This document shows positions 1 through 13,800 of a DNA stretch of 64,000 nucleotides, one piece after another. The translations under genes and the position numbers were made by a program. The notes under the pieces are model-generated. The model ran no database searches. It was not told the origin of the DNA and saw nothing but the letters and a program-made list of their open reading frames with translations. This DNA comes from Henricia sp. BOLD:AAB3569 (lineage: Eukaryota > Echinodermata > Asteroidea > Spinulosida > Echinasteridae), in NCBI GenBank assembly GCA_037783545.1, contig JBBELK010000370.1:1426001-1490000 (forward strand), in the 5' to 3' direction. Numbering within the stretch: the first letter of the stretch is position 1; each line of letters opens with the position of its first letter.

Positions 1-1828
1 GCCAGCAGATTGTACAGGTATGCCTGCATAAGAAAACACAGGTTATTCCTCCCCATTGTGATTGGAAACACCGAACCACAAATGCTACTTCATTTTGTCA
101 TTGGTATTTTCAATCATTCCTCTCCTTTTGGAGCATTTTCCCCCCAAAACCACAAGTAGTTTTCTTCCAAGTTGTTCTAGGTTGACCACATCTTGTTCCG
201 TTATGCTAACTCTTCACACTTTATGAAAAATAAGCACAATAGCTATTACTTTGACTTGTTATTTTTAAAGGCACAGGCTCGTCAGCAATGCGCGCGTGTC
301 AAATTCGTGCGACGAAAGACGCAGCTCCATGCCTTTGCTACACGGAGCTGCGTATTTCGTTGCACGAATCTGGTGCGCGCATTGCTGACGAGCCTGTGCC
401 TTTAAGTACATGTAGGTCCAAGTTAAGGTCTGTTGTCTAAAATTTAAGGTTCTATGTTTAATTTGTTGGTTCAAATTTGTTCTTTTGCAGAACAATGGTG
501 TTTATTGTCTTGGGATGTTGATTTTCCTACGACCTACTACAACCCCAAGAGAAGCAGAAGCAGCGACCAACTTACAGGTTTGTATATATCTAATAAATAT
601 TTGTATCCTCACAGTAAACTCTCATTATAACACTCCTAATATAAAGTTCTTTTTATTTTTTCTCAAGTCCTAGCCGTTACTTAATACTCATTATGTATGC
701 ATTGGTTATAGCACTGTCTGGACATAGAGCTTGCGCGGACCACCTCACTCATGCGTTTTCTGTATTGTTTTGGTAGTCAAAATGAACCAATCTCACAATG
801 CAAAGCGTTTGTCGCGCCTTTACAAACGCTGATGCACAGCAAAACACCAATGAGATGCCTTAATTTTGACTCCCAAAATGGTAGTCTGCACACGTGTAGG
901 GTGGTTCACCCAAGCTCAACAGCACTTGCATTAGTTTGGTCCCTTGTAGAGCGCTGTAATGAGTTTACTGTAAACTGCCTAACAACAAAAAAAATAAAAA
1001 GGATTATCAAATATGGGATGGGAGAAAATCATGTGGTTCTCATCTGGGGCCAGTTTCATGGAACCCGTTAGCACAAAAATGGTGCCGACCTGCCACGGAA
1101 GCAGTGGGTCAGACTGAACCGACTGCGATCCGACACAGCCCGTGTCGCAGAGACCCTCCACCGCTGGGGCCTACGGACAGATGCAGCGTGCCCCTGTGGA
1201 CACCCGTCACAGACAGTCGAGCATGTGGTGACAGTCTGTCAGCTACACAGGTCGCCTGGGGACCTGTCCAGGCTCCATTACCCTGATGACCCTACGATTG
1301 ACTGGCTGCAGAGACTAAACATCGACATCTGACATACGAATAATAATAAGCACAACAATTTGTTTAGCACATAATTTCTTTGCTTTATTTTACAAAACTG
1401 GGTTGCCAGCCAAAATCGTATGTGATGTGTATTTACTGATATTTTGCTCCTGTTCCTAAAAATACAATTTGACATGAAATTGACCCCTGGAGTCAAAGAC
1501 TTCTGACAGATGCTCCACCAGCTGAGGTATGAGATACAGTGGCAGTGGTATACTTTCAGGTTTTCCTCAAGGAGCCAACTTTTCTCTTGGTGTTGCATGG
1601 GAAAATAGAAAATTAATAAGAATTAATAAGAAAATGTTTTGCTTTCCTTGAAATTTGCAGAAAAATGCATTTCGAACGCTGCGCTTCTTGTTCAGCATGG
1701 AACGTAACCGACAGATGTTTAAGAGACTCTTTCCCGCGGACCTGTTTGAAGAATTCATCGATGTTGGACATTATAAAAAGAACATCAATGCCTACAATTC
1801 ACTGGTTTCAATGGTTAACAGTTTGCCG
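1..1828 (+). CDS. NEK10: NEK10 exons: end of the Armadillo-type region
   Basis: Three phase-0 exons. The first 17 bases end in a donor (CAG|GTATGC) and would encode the tail QQIVQ. The exon at 491 gives NNGVYCLGMLIF, and the exon at 1661 gives LRFLFSMERNRQMFKRLFP followed by DLFEEFIDVGHY, the very conserved NEK10 segment just before the kinase. In the family this region forms helical Armadillo-like repeats and probably binds partners. The first intron carries a palindromic MITE and the second a LINE tail. The 5-residue first exon rests only on its donor and frame, so that part is less certain than the other two. Confidence 0.88.
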
Positions 1829-4800
1829 GTAAGTTGAGAGACAAGAGGAATGGCCTATTTTTTCAGGATAAGATAAGTTCTTATATTGCACATAAATCTA
1901 CTAAGCAAGGTGATCAGGGCGCACTCATCATTACCCCTAGTTCCAATTTTATGTTGTTAAGCACACAAATTTGCTTAACACAAAATTTGTTTTGCAAATG
2001 GGTTACTGTGTTGTTAGCAACAGTAGCAGAATACCAGTCAATCAAAACATACATTGCATACGATTTTGGCAGGTAACCCAGTATTGCAAAGCAAATCAAT
2101 TTTGTGTCAGCCAAATTTCTGTGCTTAACAGCTTAAATGAAATTGGCCCGGTCATTGACCCCAATTATATCATTCTATTAAACCTCGACTCTCTGGGGAG
2201 CATGCAGCCCCAGGCTGCCCGTTTGGCACGCATTAGCTAAACAAAACACACAGTACCTTGCAGGTGCCCATTTACTCCTGCAGCCGATTTTACGAAACTT
2301 TACGCAATTGCGCAAGTCTACTTACGCCATTACTTGCGCAATAATTTATGGCGCAAGTGGACTTGCGCAATTGTGTAAAGTTTCGTGAAATCGGCTGCTG
2401 GGTGGAGATAAGCAATTTATATCAAAGTGCCTCGCCCAAGGGCACACGTACCATGGCGCAGCCAGAAATTGGAACCGACAACCAACAAGTGTGGATTCAT
2501 GTCATAAAATTAGGAGCTGTCCAAAGTTGGTTTATTTTCACGGTTCTACAGAGCATAGTATTTTTCAAGACCCCCTTCCTTTCCCGAAATACTACTTATC
2601 AACATTTGTTTGTCACTTCCGTGAAATGTAAACATTTTACAGTGCATGTAAAGTCGTACGTGGTCCTCGACCCCCACACCCCCTCCCTTCCCCCGTCGTA
2701 CGCTTTGTAGTTCCATGAAAATATTGACAACTTTGGACGGCCCGTTAGCCACAAATCGTTGCCTTCTTTTGATGGATGGATTTTCCCTAAATTCCCAACA
2801 GAATGAGAAAGTACAAGATATCCAGTCAAAGTTCCAAGAAGCCAACCTGAACAGGGAGCCCTCCAAATCTATCTCAGGCTACATGGTGTATGAGCATCTG
2901 GGAACCGGCGCTTTCGGCAGTGTTTACAAGGTATGTTCAGGGGTCAGTGTAAGAACAAATTTGTGATATTAGGTAAGGGGGTGCAAAAAGCTTGACATAG
3001 AAAATCAGAACGTGACAAATCTATAATTTCTCAACAGGTGAAGAAGAATACGGGCGAGAACTTTGTCGCCCTGAAGGAGATTCGCTACAGCAACCCTGCC
3101 GTGGGTAAAACAGCCAAGGAGAAAGACAAGAGCATTGATAGCATCGTCAGCGAATTAACAATTATCAAAGAGCATCTTAGACATCCTAACGTTGTCCGCT
3201 ATTACAGGACATTCAAAGAAGGTAAGTCTTGGCTGCATTATTTTGAAGAAGAATCTGGGGTTTCTATAATTCACACAGTTCCAATTAAAGAAGAAATAGA
3301 AGAACAAAGAAGCACAACCAACTGAAAAGCAGATTGCCATAGGATTGTACATTCAATGGCAATCCCCCCAAAATGCATAGTTCCGACCTGTCAATCAAGC
3401 CGAACCCGCCGACCAATCACAACAGAGCTAGCAGACGGCGCCCACAAAGGTCAAAGTGATGCAATCATCACAAACAATCCGCGATGTTCTGCCCATACAG
3501 TTTGTATGTTGTATGCGCCAGTGACCGGGTGAATTTTGGTTTCAATGTTAGGCGATTCGCTGTTCAAAGGTAGGAAAGCGCATTTTTATGAAAGATATGT
3601 CATCCCTGCATTACTAGCCCTTCGCTCAGTGTGTGCTACGTTAACTGTCGACCTCAAAACATAAATACCTTTGAGTTCTCTCCAATGAATCTGTGCTTTC
3701 CATGCCGAGTCCCGTTGCTTTGTACGTAGTCTCGCCATTTGTTTGCGATGGCTTGTGAGCACATAGCAACAATATCTAAGGGGCGGGGTTAACTGGGCAA
3801 TCTCGGAACTATGCATTATGACGCCCATAAGCCATTGTTTTTTGGGGTTTTTTTCAAGTTTTTTAAATAACACACTTTACAGTTGGCAATTTTTTTTGTA
3901 TAAAAAAATGAACAAGTTGTATTTGTTTAGAACAATGTCTTGGTTTTGGGGTATACTTCTCCCTTAACCCTAACACTCCTCAATCCTTGCAAAATAAATA
4001 TGATTTTATATACACCCCAGGAAGGTAGGATTAAAGATATTGACGCCCCGTATAGTATTGTAAATTGCAATTTTTGTTCATGCCTTCTCATTGGTGGAAA
4101 AAATTATTCACATTTGATATACATGTATCTTTAACCGCCATCAGATTGTAGCAACTCGTACTGATAAACTAGTACTGTAAACCTACCATCTAAAAACCTG
4201 ATATGCCATTTAATAATTTACATTTTGAAATCACATAATCGTGATTCATGATGATCAAAAATAGTGCATTGACTTTTTATGTGTATTTCAAAAAAAGTCA
4301 GTAGTTTCGGGTTCGAATCCCTGATCAGGCCCATATGCTTTTTCTCATCCAATGTTTGGTTATTTCATTTCCATAGTGATTAGCCACCATACCAAATACA
4401 AAAGAATACACTGTATGTAGGAGAAATTTCTACAGACCAATTAACTGCAATTTGTCATGTTGCTGTTCTTAAAGGAGAAGGGTACCCAAGAAACAAAAGA
4501 CCTTGTGCTCAAGAAGTACAACTCGTAAATTATTTTAATGCAAAGAAAAAGAAATATTACCTACTGAAAAGCGCACAAGAACTTCACAAAGAATCAAAAT
4601 TTTAGCGATGCGTCGCACTATTGGCGCCGCCATTTTGTCCCAATATTGGGCAAAGAATGACGTTTTCGCGTACAAGTCCTTCGTGCATTTCTATGGCAAT
4701 ACACGAAAACGTTGTCCGCAAAAACGTCATCCGTTGACCAGTATTAGGACAAAATGGCGGCGCCCATAGTGCGACGCATCGCTATAATTTCGATTCTTTG

Positions 4801-7800
4801 TGAAGTTCTTGTGCGCTTTTCAGTAGGTAATATTTCTTTTTCTTTGCATTAAAATAATTTACGAGTTGTACTTCTTGAGCACAAGGTCTTTTGTTTCTTG
4901 GGTACCCTTCTCCTTTAAAATCAATACAAAAAAATGTGCAAATTATCTAATATTAAGATATAATCTAAGTTAAGATAAAAATTGTTTTATTTATCGATTC
5001 TGCACATTTGTTTATCAATTCCAGATGAGAATCTGTACATTGTAATGGAACTAATAGAGGGCGCTCCGCTCCACGAACACTTCAACTCGCTGAAGGAGAA
5101 AGGCGAGCAGTTTACGGAGGAACGCATCTGGCACATATTCCTGCAGATCGTACTCGCGCTGCGATACTTGCACAAAGAGAAGAAGATCGTACATCGCGAC
5201 CTGACACCCAATAATATCATGCTGGGAGAGAACGACAAAGTCACAATAAGTAAGTAGTTGGTGTATAGCTTTTGCACCGGCGGCCATGACAGGGGGCAGG
5301 TTTTCATATTTAAATGATGTGACAATAGATCCACAAAGTGCCTACTCATGCATGACGCATGGTGACAATGTGACTGCCCCCTGTCATGGCCGCCCGCACA
5401 AAGCGTCTATTGTTTAAAGATAGATTACAGGATTGAAAAACTTTTACAAATGGCATTATCCCCATGTGTGATTGAGGATGTGTATGATAAAGACTAGCCT
5501 GTGTGTACATCAGCTCAGTACCTCATTTATCTTCTGAGTAACTGAAAAACTTTCCATGCTTTCAAGAAATCGTGTGAAGCCATTGCACAATTTTGGCTGG
5601 TCCCCTGGCTATAGACTAATCCAACGAACGAAAACTGCGGTGTATCTCAATGCGTTTACGTGACGTCACAATAGACATACACGGCAGTAACAATAGAATA
5701 ACCACAAGAGGGCGGGCTCACTATATGTTATTCGGAATACACTATTCCACGGTAGTCAGGAGTCGAGTTCTGTTCACACGAGGGCGTGAGCAATTGCATT
5801 GCTATCTTACTCTGCTGACATTTAAAGAAATCAATAATGTTTTCAAAAAGTGACAAGGTTCAAACTGTTTTGTGTATTTTACACAGCCGACTTTGGCCTT
5901 GCCCGTCAGAGACAACCAGATGCAAGCAAGATGACGTCAGTAGTTGGCACCATTTTGTACAACTGGTGAGTTGAAAAGAAAGCCTCAAGAATGCTTCCTA
6001 GTCGCATCACAAGTCTGTCCCAAGCCATACAAAGTCTGTCTCAAGTCCATCATAAGTTCTCGCAGGTCCATCCCAAGTGCATCCCTAGCCTGTCCCAAGC
6101 CCGTCCCAAGCCTGTCCCTAGCCCATCCCTAGCCCATACCCAGCACGATATGTGACACAGCGACTCCCCCTACCACCCTATACCTCAACACACACTTTGT
6201 TAACGCACCATCCCCCTAAAAACTGAAAGGAATTCCTTCAAAATTCATTGAATGTTTGAGTTACAATGAAGGAACAAAGGAAAGAGGGGTACCCTCTGTC
6301 ACATATTGTGCTGCATATCTCCTAGCCCATCTCATGTCCCTCACAGGTCCTAAGAAATCCTCACATATCTTACCCAAGTCCTTATAAGTACATCCCAATT
6401 TCATCTCAAATCCGTCACAAACCAGCATCAAACTCATGCACGCCCCCCCCATACCCCGCCATTTTCACCATGGGTGTTGAGATATTGATACCATATAATT
6501 TGTCATATTTTTCTCATTACCAATCTGAAATTTCACGCTCGCAATCCATATATTTCCAAGGATATCGTCAAAAATTCACTGAGGTTTTAGTAAACTAACT
6601 AATTTATCCGGTTCCATAAAGCAGTGCAGTGATTACACCAAAAGCTTTGCTTGCACATCCAAATTCGGGATTGCAAATTTCCTGTTTTCTTTCCATGGAT
6701 AGAATTTTGGGGAGATATTTTATATGACTGTTGGGTTCAAACAAAATCAGTTTTTCTGACAAAAATCTGAACAAGCTTCCTTAATAAATGCAATATATAA
6801 TATTTTTAACAGCCCTGAAATCATCCAGAACCATCCATACGGAGAGAAAGCCGACGTGTGGGCGGCAGGCTGCATCCTGTACCAGATGTGCATGCTCAAA
6901 TCTCCATTCTACAGCTCCAACATGCTGGCACTGGCTAGTAAGATCGTAGAGGCTGACTACGAACCGGTACCAGCAGACTGGTACTCTGCGTTGATTACGA
7001 CGACTATCAGAAAGTAAGGAAACCAGTTATTTGGGGATTTGGAAAAGATTTTTAGTGGGTTCACAGCCGTGCTCATTATCAAAAGGTTATAGGTTCAAAC
7101 CCCATTCGTGTGAATGTGTTTGTGTTTGTGGGAAAGACGGGGCATATAGACTATTAAAGTGTCCAGGGTAAGTGTGTCTAAACATTCACTGATAATTTAA
7201 AATTTCAATTGTTAAAGTGCAAGGAAACAGTTCAGACCCAGTAACCTTGGCAGCACACAATGGTGACGTTTTTACTTTAGTGCTTTATTTTGGGAGCTGT
7301 TAGGGGGAATGCCACAATCCAAGTGCTGATAGGGTTGTGCACCTTGGCCAGGTAGCTACCTAGTTGAAGTGAAATGGTTCTGGTGATTCCCTGAGGGCAG
7401 CGATAATAATGGCAACAGTGCCAGGAGTACCCTGCAGGGGGAATGCCAGTATCCAAGTGCTGATAAGGTTGTGCGCCTTGGCCAGGTAGCTACCTAGTTG
7501 AAATGAAACGGTTCTGGTGATTCCCTAAGGGCAGCGATAATAATGGCAACAGCGCCAGGAGTACCCTGCAGGGTAGACATGTGTGCTATACAAGAATGCA
7601 CCTTTATTATTGTTTTTTTGTAACAAAGTCAAACATTTATTTCAAATAATCAAAAACCAAACTTGAGAGAAAAATCATAGGGTCTTCATCAAAATTTGAA
7701 CCAACTGAGTTATGAGGCACAGTGGTATACTCCCTCAGGTTTGCACTAAGAATCAAACTTCTTATTGTTATGCAACAATATTTGGTTTATTTAATTTCCA

Positions 7801-10800
7801 TGGTGATTAGGCACCATATCAAATATTGAGTTTATAAACTGGGTTTCAAGTACTTAGTTCACTGTGCAACTTAAGTGGGCTAGCAAACTTAGTGGGCTAA
7901 AATGTGTGAAATTTGTCGGGTTTCAAAAGTACTTTGCTAATCATAAGGTATATTTGTGAATTTCTCTACCAGGTGTTTGACTGCAGATCCTGAGCAGAGG
8001 CCGGATATTGTAGAGGTGGGAGGGTTGCTAGCAGACATCATGATGCAACATATGGATGCACTACGGACCAATCAAATTAGTTTGGAGAAGAAACTTGATA
8101 GGGAACGAAAGAGGACGCAAAGGTGAGATAGTGAGATATGACACAGATATGGTACAGGGGAGGGTTGGTGGCGGGTGTCCTGATGGGGATTATAGATGCA
8201 CTATGGACCAATCAGGCTATAGTTTGGAGAAGAAACTTGATAGGGAACGAAAGAGGACGCAAAGGTGAGATGGTGAGATTTGACACAGATATGGTACAAG
8301 TGGGAGGATTTCCGTAAAACAATCTCTCACCGATTATGAGATTTTTGTATTACTTGGGCTAACATGGTCACCACATGTTTGACACTGTACATAAATTTGA
8401 CTGGGTCTGTAGTTTGATACACCGTAATGCAAGTACTTTTTCTGTAGTGAGATGTGCATATTGACTAAAGTAGCTGGGCTGGAATAAGACATACAGTTGA
8501 AGTCAGAAGTTTAAATACAACCATGTGTTAAAGCTTGTGTGCTTAAACTTGCGCTGTCGCCATTTTTGTAACAGTCTTTACTTTGTGGAATTCCTCACAT
8601 GCATGCAGTACTTAAAAACATAACTTGCACACCTTGCAAGGGTTCCAGTAGCCCTGTTTACCATTTTGGGTGATGATGGTAGTGATGTACATGTATGTAA
8701 ACTTCTGACTTCAACTGTAAATTTTGAGATACGGTATGTGACAACATAATCCAACAAGAGACAATGAGGGAACTTGCGATCCAAAGGGAACTTGGTCAAA
8801 AAATTGGCAGAGAAAGTTTGTGTGTTTGAGATTAGTTTTCTTTATTGACAAATTTCAAATTAACACTGGCAGCCTCGTTTCAGATGCTGAGCCGTTGTAT
8901 TACGTCAAACGTCTTTTCATTTACAAATTTCATCACAATGGAAAGCACCGAGGCCCTCGTTTTTAATGACAACTTTTAAATCCTCTATAACGTAATGTTT
9001 CAATAACACTTTTAAAATTTCTTTCCTCTTTAAGACACCACAATGAAGCCACAAAGAACATGCAGAACTACCATCTTCTCTTCGTAGCGTCACAGGAGAG
9101 ATATGACAAGTTAGCTAATCTGGCTGGTAGCGGCGGAGCGGCGAGCATTAAGAGCGACTCAGAGTAAGCAACGAAATCTTTCTTGTAACATTTACTTGAA
9201 TAGACAGTTTCGAATAGCTGCCATCTTGTAGGGCAACTTTTGTCGTTTAAATTGGTCAATAATGCAAGCACAAAATGTGCAACCATGCATGTCCTCACGG
9301 AACAAAGAAACTGCCCTACAAGATGGCGGCTATTTGATACGGTCTATACACTCAGTTGCAGTCACAGATGAAACCACTTTTCATACTCGGTGGAAAGGTG
9401 CAATTTATCTGAAAGTGTCTTGCCTAAGGGCACATAGACCACAGTCAATATGTGCTTTTAAGTATAGACCTTACCCATGTATCTCATACAGTTCAGCTTA
9501 CAAGTTGCGAATTGAAGTTTATAAAACCCATTCAATAAATAAATAAATATAAGAACAGACCCTATCCATGCGAAAGGACAGTTCAGTCATGTCCCCTGAA
9601 TCAGTCCTATAGTGCCAAACTGCTAATTGGAAAGGTACCAGACTATTTCTGGTTTCCAATCATGGCTGCTTTCGAGCGCTCGTCCCTGATGCACCTTGGC
9701 GTTGGGAACGTTACGTCATACACATGCGTACACACAATCGCGCTCGAAAGCGTTATCGGGATCCCTGGTGCACCACGGTCATTAAAAATTACATCCCCGC
9801 TAATAAAAGCTTAGTTTTTCACAAAATTAATCATAGATATCTGATGAAAAAAAATCATGAAAATATTTACAACATTTGCATTCGATGTGGAAGCTTGAAC
9901 ATTCAAAATATCAACCCAAATTTCCAGAATCATTCTACGACGCGCCAGTCATTTTTTGCCGATTCATGCATGAGTACGCGCATCTGCGCATGTCTCCCAG
10001 TTGTCTCGGAGGTCGGGAGCAGTTGGTGCCACCATCTGGTGCACCAACTCGCTTCGGGCAAACACCATGGAGCACCAGGGATCCCTGGTGCCGCGCTCGA
10101 AAGCAGCCCATCTTGACAATGATATTTGGAACGCATTACGTAACTGGCACCCTTCTAATCAGCATATTTCATTCTATAGAACTGATTCAGGGGGCACGGT
10201 TGAACCGTCCTTCCATGAGAAATGGGTCTATTCAACGTTTTTCCATTCCCCACCTTCTTTTTTTCTGCCAAACAGTGACGTGTTTGAGTCCAGTGATGAA
10301 CAGTCATCTTCATCGTCATCGTCATTAAGACCAAAGCACAACGGCCTCAACAACCGGTCACGCTACGCACCGCTGCGTGACACAGACAGAAGTGTTGGTG
10401 AGTTTACGCATTTGGTATTCTTTGCCACTCGCATCAAAGATGACTTGACCCATCCTTATGGGAGTGGGGGGAAACATTTGATAGGTGCATTAATTAAACC
10501 AAGGTAGCATTCTCATTACAACTTTGCTTTGTCAAATGAAGCGATCTTCTCATTTTGCTTCATTGCACAAAGATAATCCAATCCTCGTTGAATGAAGAGG
10601 TGTGCGTTCACATTAGAAAATTCTTCATGGAATCATCGTTGAATCTTTGTTGATTGAAGCGATTTGCCTTATGTGGACAGGGTCAAGGAATAGGATTTAA
10701 ATACTTGCTATCTTTGAATTGCCTCGCTAGTGAATGGCCGGCTACTGCAGGCCTGTGTTCCATTCACAGCCATAGCCAATTCACAGCCTTGTTGAAGAAT

Positions 10801-13800
10801 GCGAACTAATATAATGTCTGGTTTCTGCCTCTCTTGTTTCTGTCTTCTCAGAGAGTGGTATTGAGGAGGATGAGTCTGGTCTCGGTTGCGACAGTTTAGA
10901 CAGCAGTGGAAACAGCTCCGCCCTAGGTCAGTTCATTTATATTTTACTACTAATAGCATGATGTGTTTTGCAGTGGTTATGCTGTGTGCCTGTTTGTGGA
11001 ATTAAAATAGTGTGGTTAATTCATGGGCAAGTTAGAGCAGCGGCTATAGTCAATTATAGTTAACTATATTTGCCCAAATGCAACCTTTTAACTGTTTTCA
11101 ATGGTACAAATTTGTCCAATAACTTTTTGCATTTATTAGGAGTCAGCGGTGGTTTATAGTGTCAACATTTTGCATGTAACTAAAGCTTGAGTGGATATTC
11201 CACGGCGTTTCGTGAATAACCCATGGCGCTTGGTGCGTGCATCCCAGAGCGTGGGTTATACTGAATAGTTTAACGACACATGACCGGCAATGCACCAATC
11301 AGATGATGGGGATTTATTTGGGTGACATGAGTTAATTTACTAATTCTGTCTGTCATGGAGGCAAAACGCATGCGTGTGATACAATTCGGAAAGCGATACA
11401 AGTCGAAAATTGTTTTCATATCTGTGTCTTTCCAAATTGTGTGCTGCTAATATTCTGTCTGTTCATGTGACTAATCATACTCATTTTCACAACAGTTGTG
11501 GATTGTCAGTGTAAATTGGCACGGTCATGTTGTGTGATGCATGTGATTTGCATACTCATAATTTGAAACACAAAAAACATGCATGGGTTTTTAAGGTTTT
11601 TTGAAACATTGCTGTATCTATGCAGCTTGAATTCTTGGAGGTTAGTTTACCAACATACTTTATCAGCTATGTATTTTTCTAGAAATTTGGAAAATGTTTC
11701 ACTTGTAAATTACAGAATGGGCCTTACATCTTAATTTTTAACATACTTCACCGTGTAAATTATCACTAGCCACCCTTACACATTTTCACCATGTCGCCTT
11801 TCACTGTGTGTTTTCTAACTGTGTGTGACCTTTCACCTCACCCCCTCACCCCCCTCACCCCAAACTCAACCTCCATCTCAGGTTCCAGTCTCAACCTCAG
11901 CTCCAGTCAGAGCCGGGGCACATTTGCCGTGCCGCGCCCTCCCACTATAGCCAAGAGCACAAACGGTGGATTGCGTTCACTCGCAGTCGATGCGCAAGGT
12001 GTGTGCTTTTGTTAAAAACACGTCTGATGTCTATATTCACCAATCACATTCACGGCTTTGTAGAGTAGTATACTATAAAGATGTGCATTGCTGTGTATTT
12101 TTTGCACTGAGAACGGTTTAACCATTTTGGATTTTATTGGAATTGAACTTAAAACCCAATTTGAGTATTTGTTTTCTTATTTTATGGTTTAACAATTTTG
12201 ACATTCTTTATGATGTTTTTGACCTGACACAGGGTTTTCTCCAGATAAATTGAATATTCTTCTGAAAGCCATCATCCTGTGTGAAAGTTTTTATTTCTTA
12301 CAAATTTTCGAGCGTAACCCGCTCCTCGTCAGGTAAGACTGAATATTAACAAAATACACAAAATGCAAAGAAAACCTTCGATAAACTCGAATGCGCGTAT
12401 AGCGCGAAAACGCGGTTAATATTCAGTCTTACCTGACGAGGAGTGGGTTACGCTCAAAAATTTGTAAGAAATAAAAACTTTCACACAGGATGATGGCTTT
12501 CAGAAGAATATTCAATTTATCCGGTTTAACAATTGAATATCAAAAAATGAACTGTAAATTTTGTGGTGACAGGTCACATATGCAGTGCCTATAAATTTTT
12601 CTCTTTTTCTCCTCAGCTGTGACTCGAGCCTTATCCCAACAAGGCCTCGGTTCATCTTCCAGCGACAGTGTGACTCCCGTTGCCAACCAGAGACAGTTAT
12701 TACGGTCACAGAGTGGATCCTCCGTTGAGACAACCAGACGACAATCGTCAAGTATCGGCAAGCCTAGGCCTCGTGAGTGATTGTATTAGGGGCCGTTAGA
12801 TGTGTGCATCTGAATAACTTTCATATGATCCCCTAAAGGAATAGACCATTCCAGTAAGCTCCGCCCATTTAGAAGTGCCTCACATGTGTAGCATGTTGCT
12901 AGGCAATGTGTGCAGTAGAGTCGTGTGGCAGCGCCGTGCGTCAGCGTCTGCGCCCTGGTCAGCGCGTATTGAAACACGCACACAGAAACTGCACGCTCGA
13001 AAGCAAAATGTGCACTTAAGTATCCGGTCGTGTGCGTGCACGTACAACACGCCTGCATTACGCATAACGCGCACGATCGCAAAACATGAGTTTTTCCCGT
13101 TTACACAAAAACACATTTATGAAGGGATTAAAAGTAGGTAAGGATAGTCTTATACAATCCGTTTTAAACCGGCTAGGGTCCTCTGCGCTGATAAAAATGA
13201 TGTTTATGATGTTTTTGCGTCACTCATGTTGCATTTCGCCGTAGCTCTGTGCACACAATTTTGAAGAACTCGGGTAACCAAAATGGAGATCTACTTTTTG
13301 GTTGCCTCAACCTGAGGCTGTGATTGGTCAATTCCAAAATGGGCAGAGCTTACTGGATCGGTCTGTTGAGTTGCTGAGATTTGTCAACTGAAATAATTTC
13401 CCAAAACCTAGGAGGTTTTTTGGCATGACCATGAAGTTTTATAATTAATTATGTTTATATAGCACTGCACATTGCACAATATAATGGGTCTATGGAACTT
13501 CATTTTACAGCCCATACGTTGAATAGATTACTAAAGAAAAAACGGCACCCTTTGTGTGTTGCTATGGTTATTGGGAGGTTATTACACTAAAACCAGTGAA
13601 CTGTTTCTCTGTGCTTTAGCGATGGACGTTTCAGATTACCAGCTAATGTTCAGACCCAATTACCATGGCAACTGACGTCACACTTTAGTAGTCTATTGCC
13701 TGAAGCTTTTGCAAATCTTTTTCACCTAAACATTGAGACACATAGGTGGGTGGCGCCATTGGCAGCCGACAGCCAGAGACATTGGGTAATCCCCCTACTC

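Noticed and set aside
9724-10507. Overlapping plus-strand frames of 130-168 codons
   Set aside because: They run through a TIR element and then into the NEK10 exon in wrong or mixed frames; no conserved motif.
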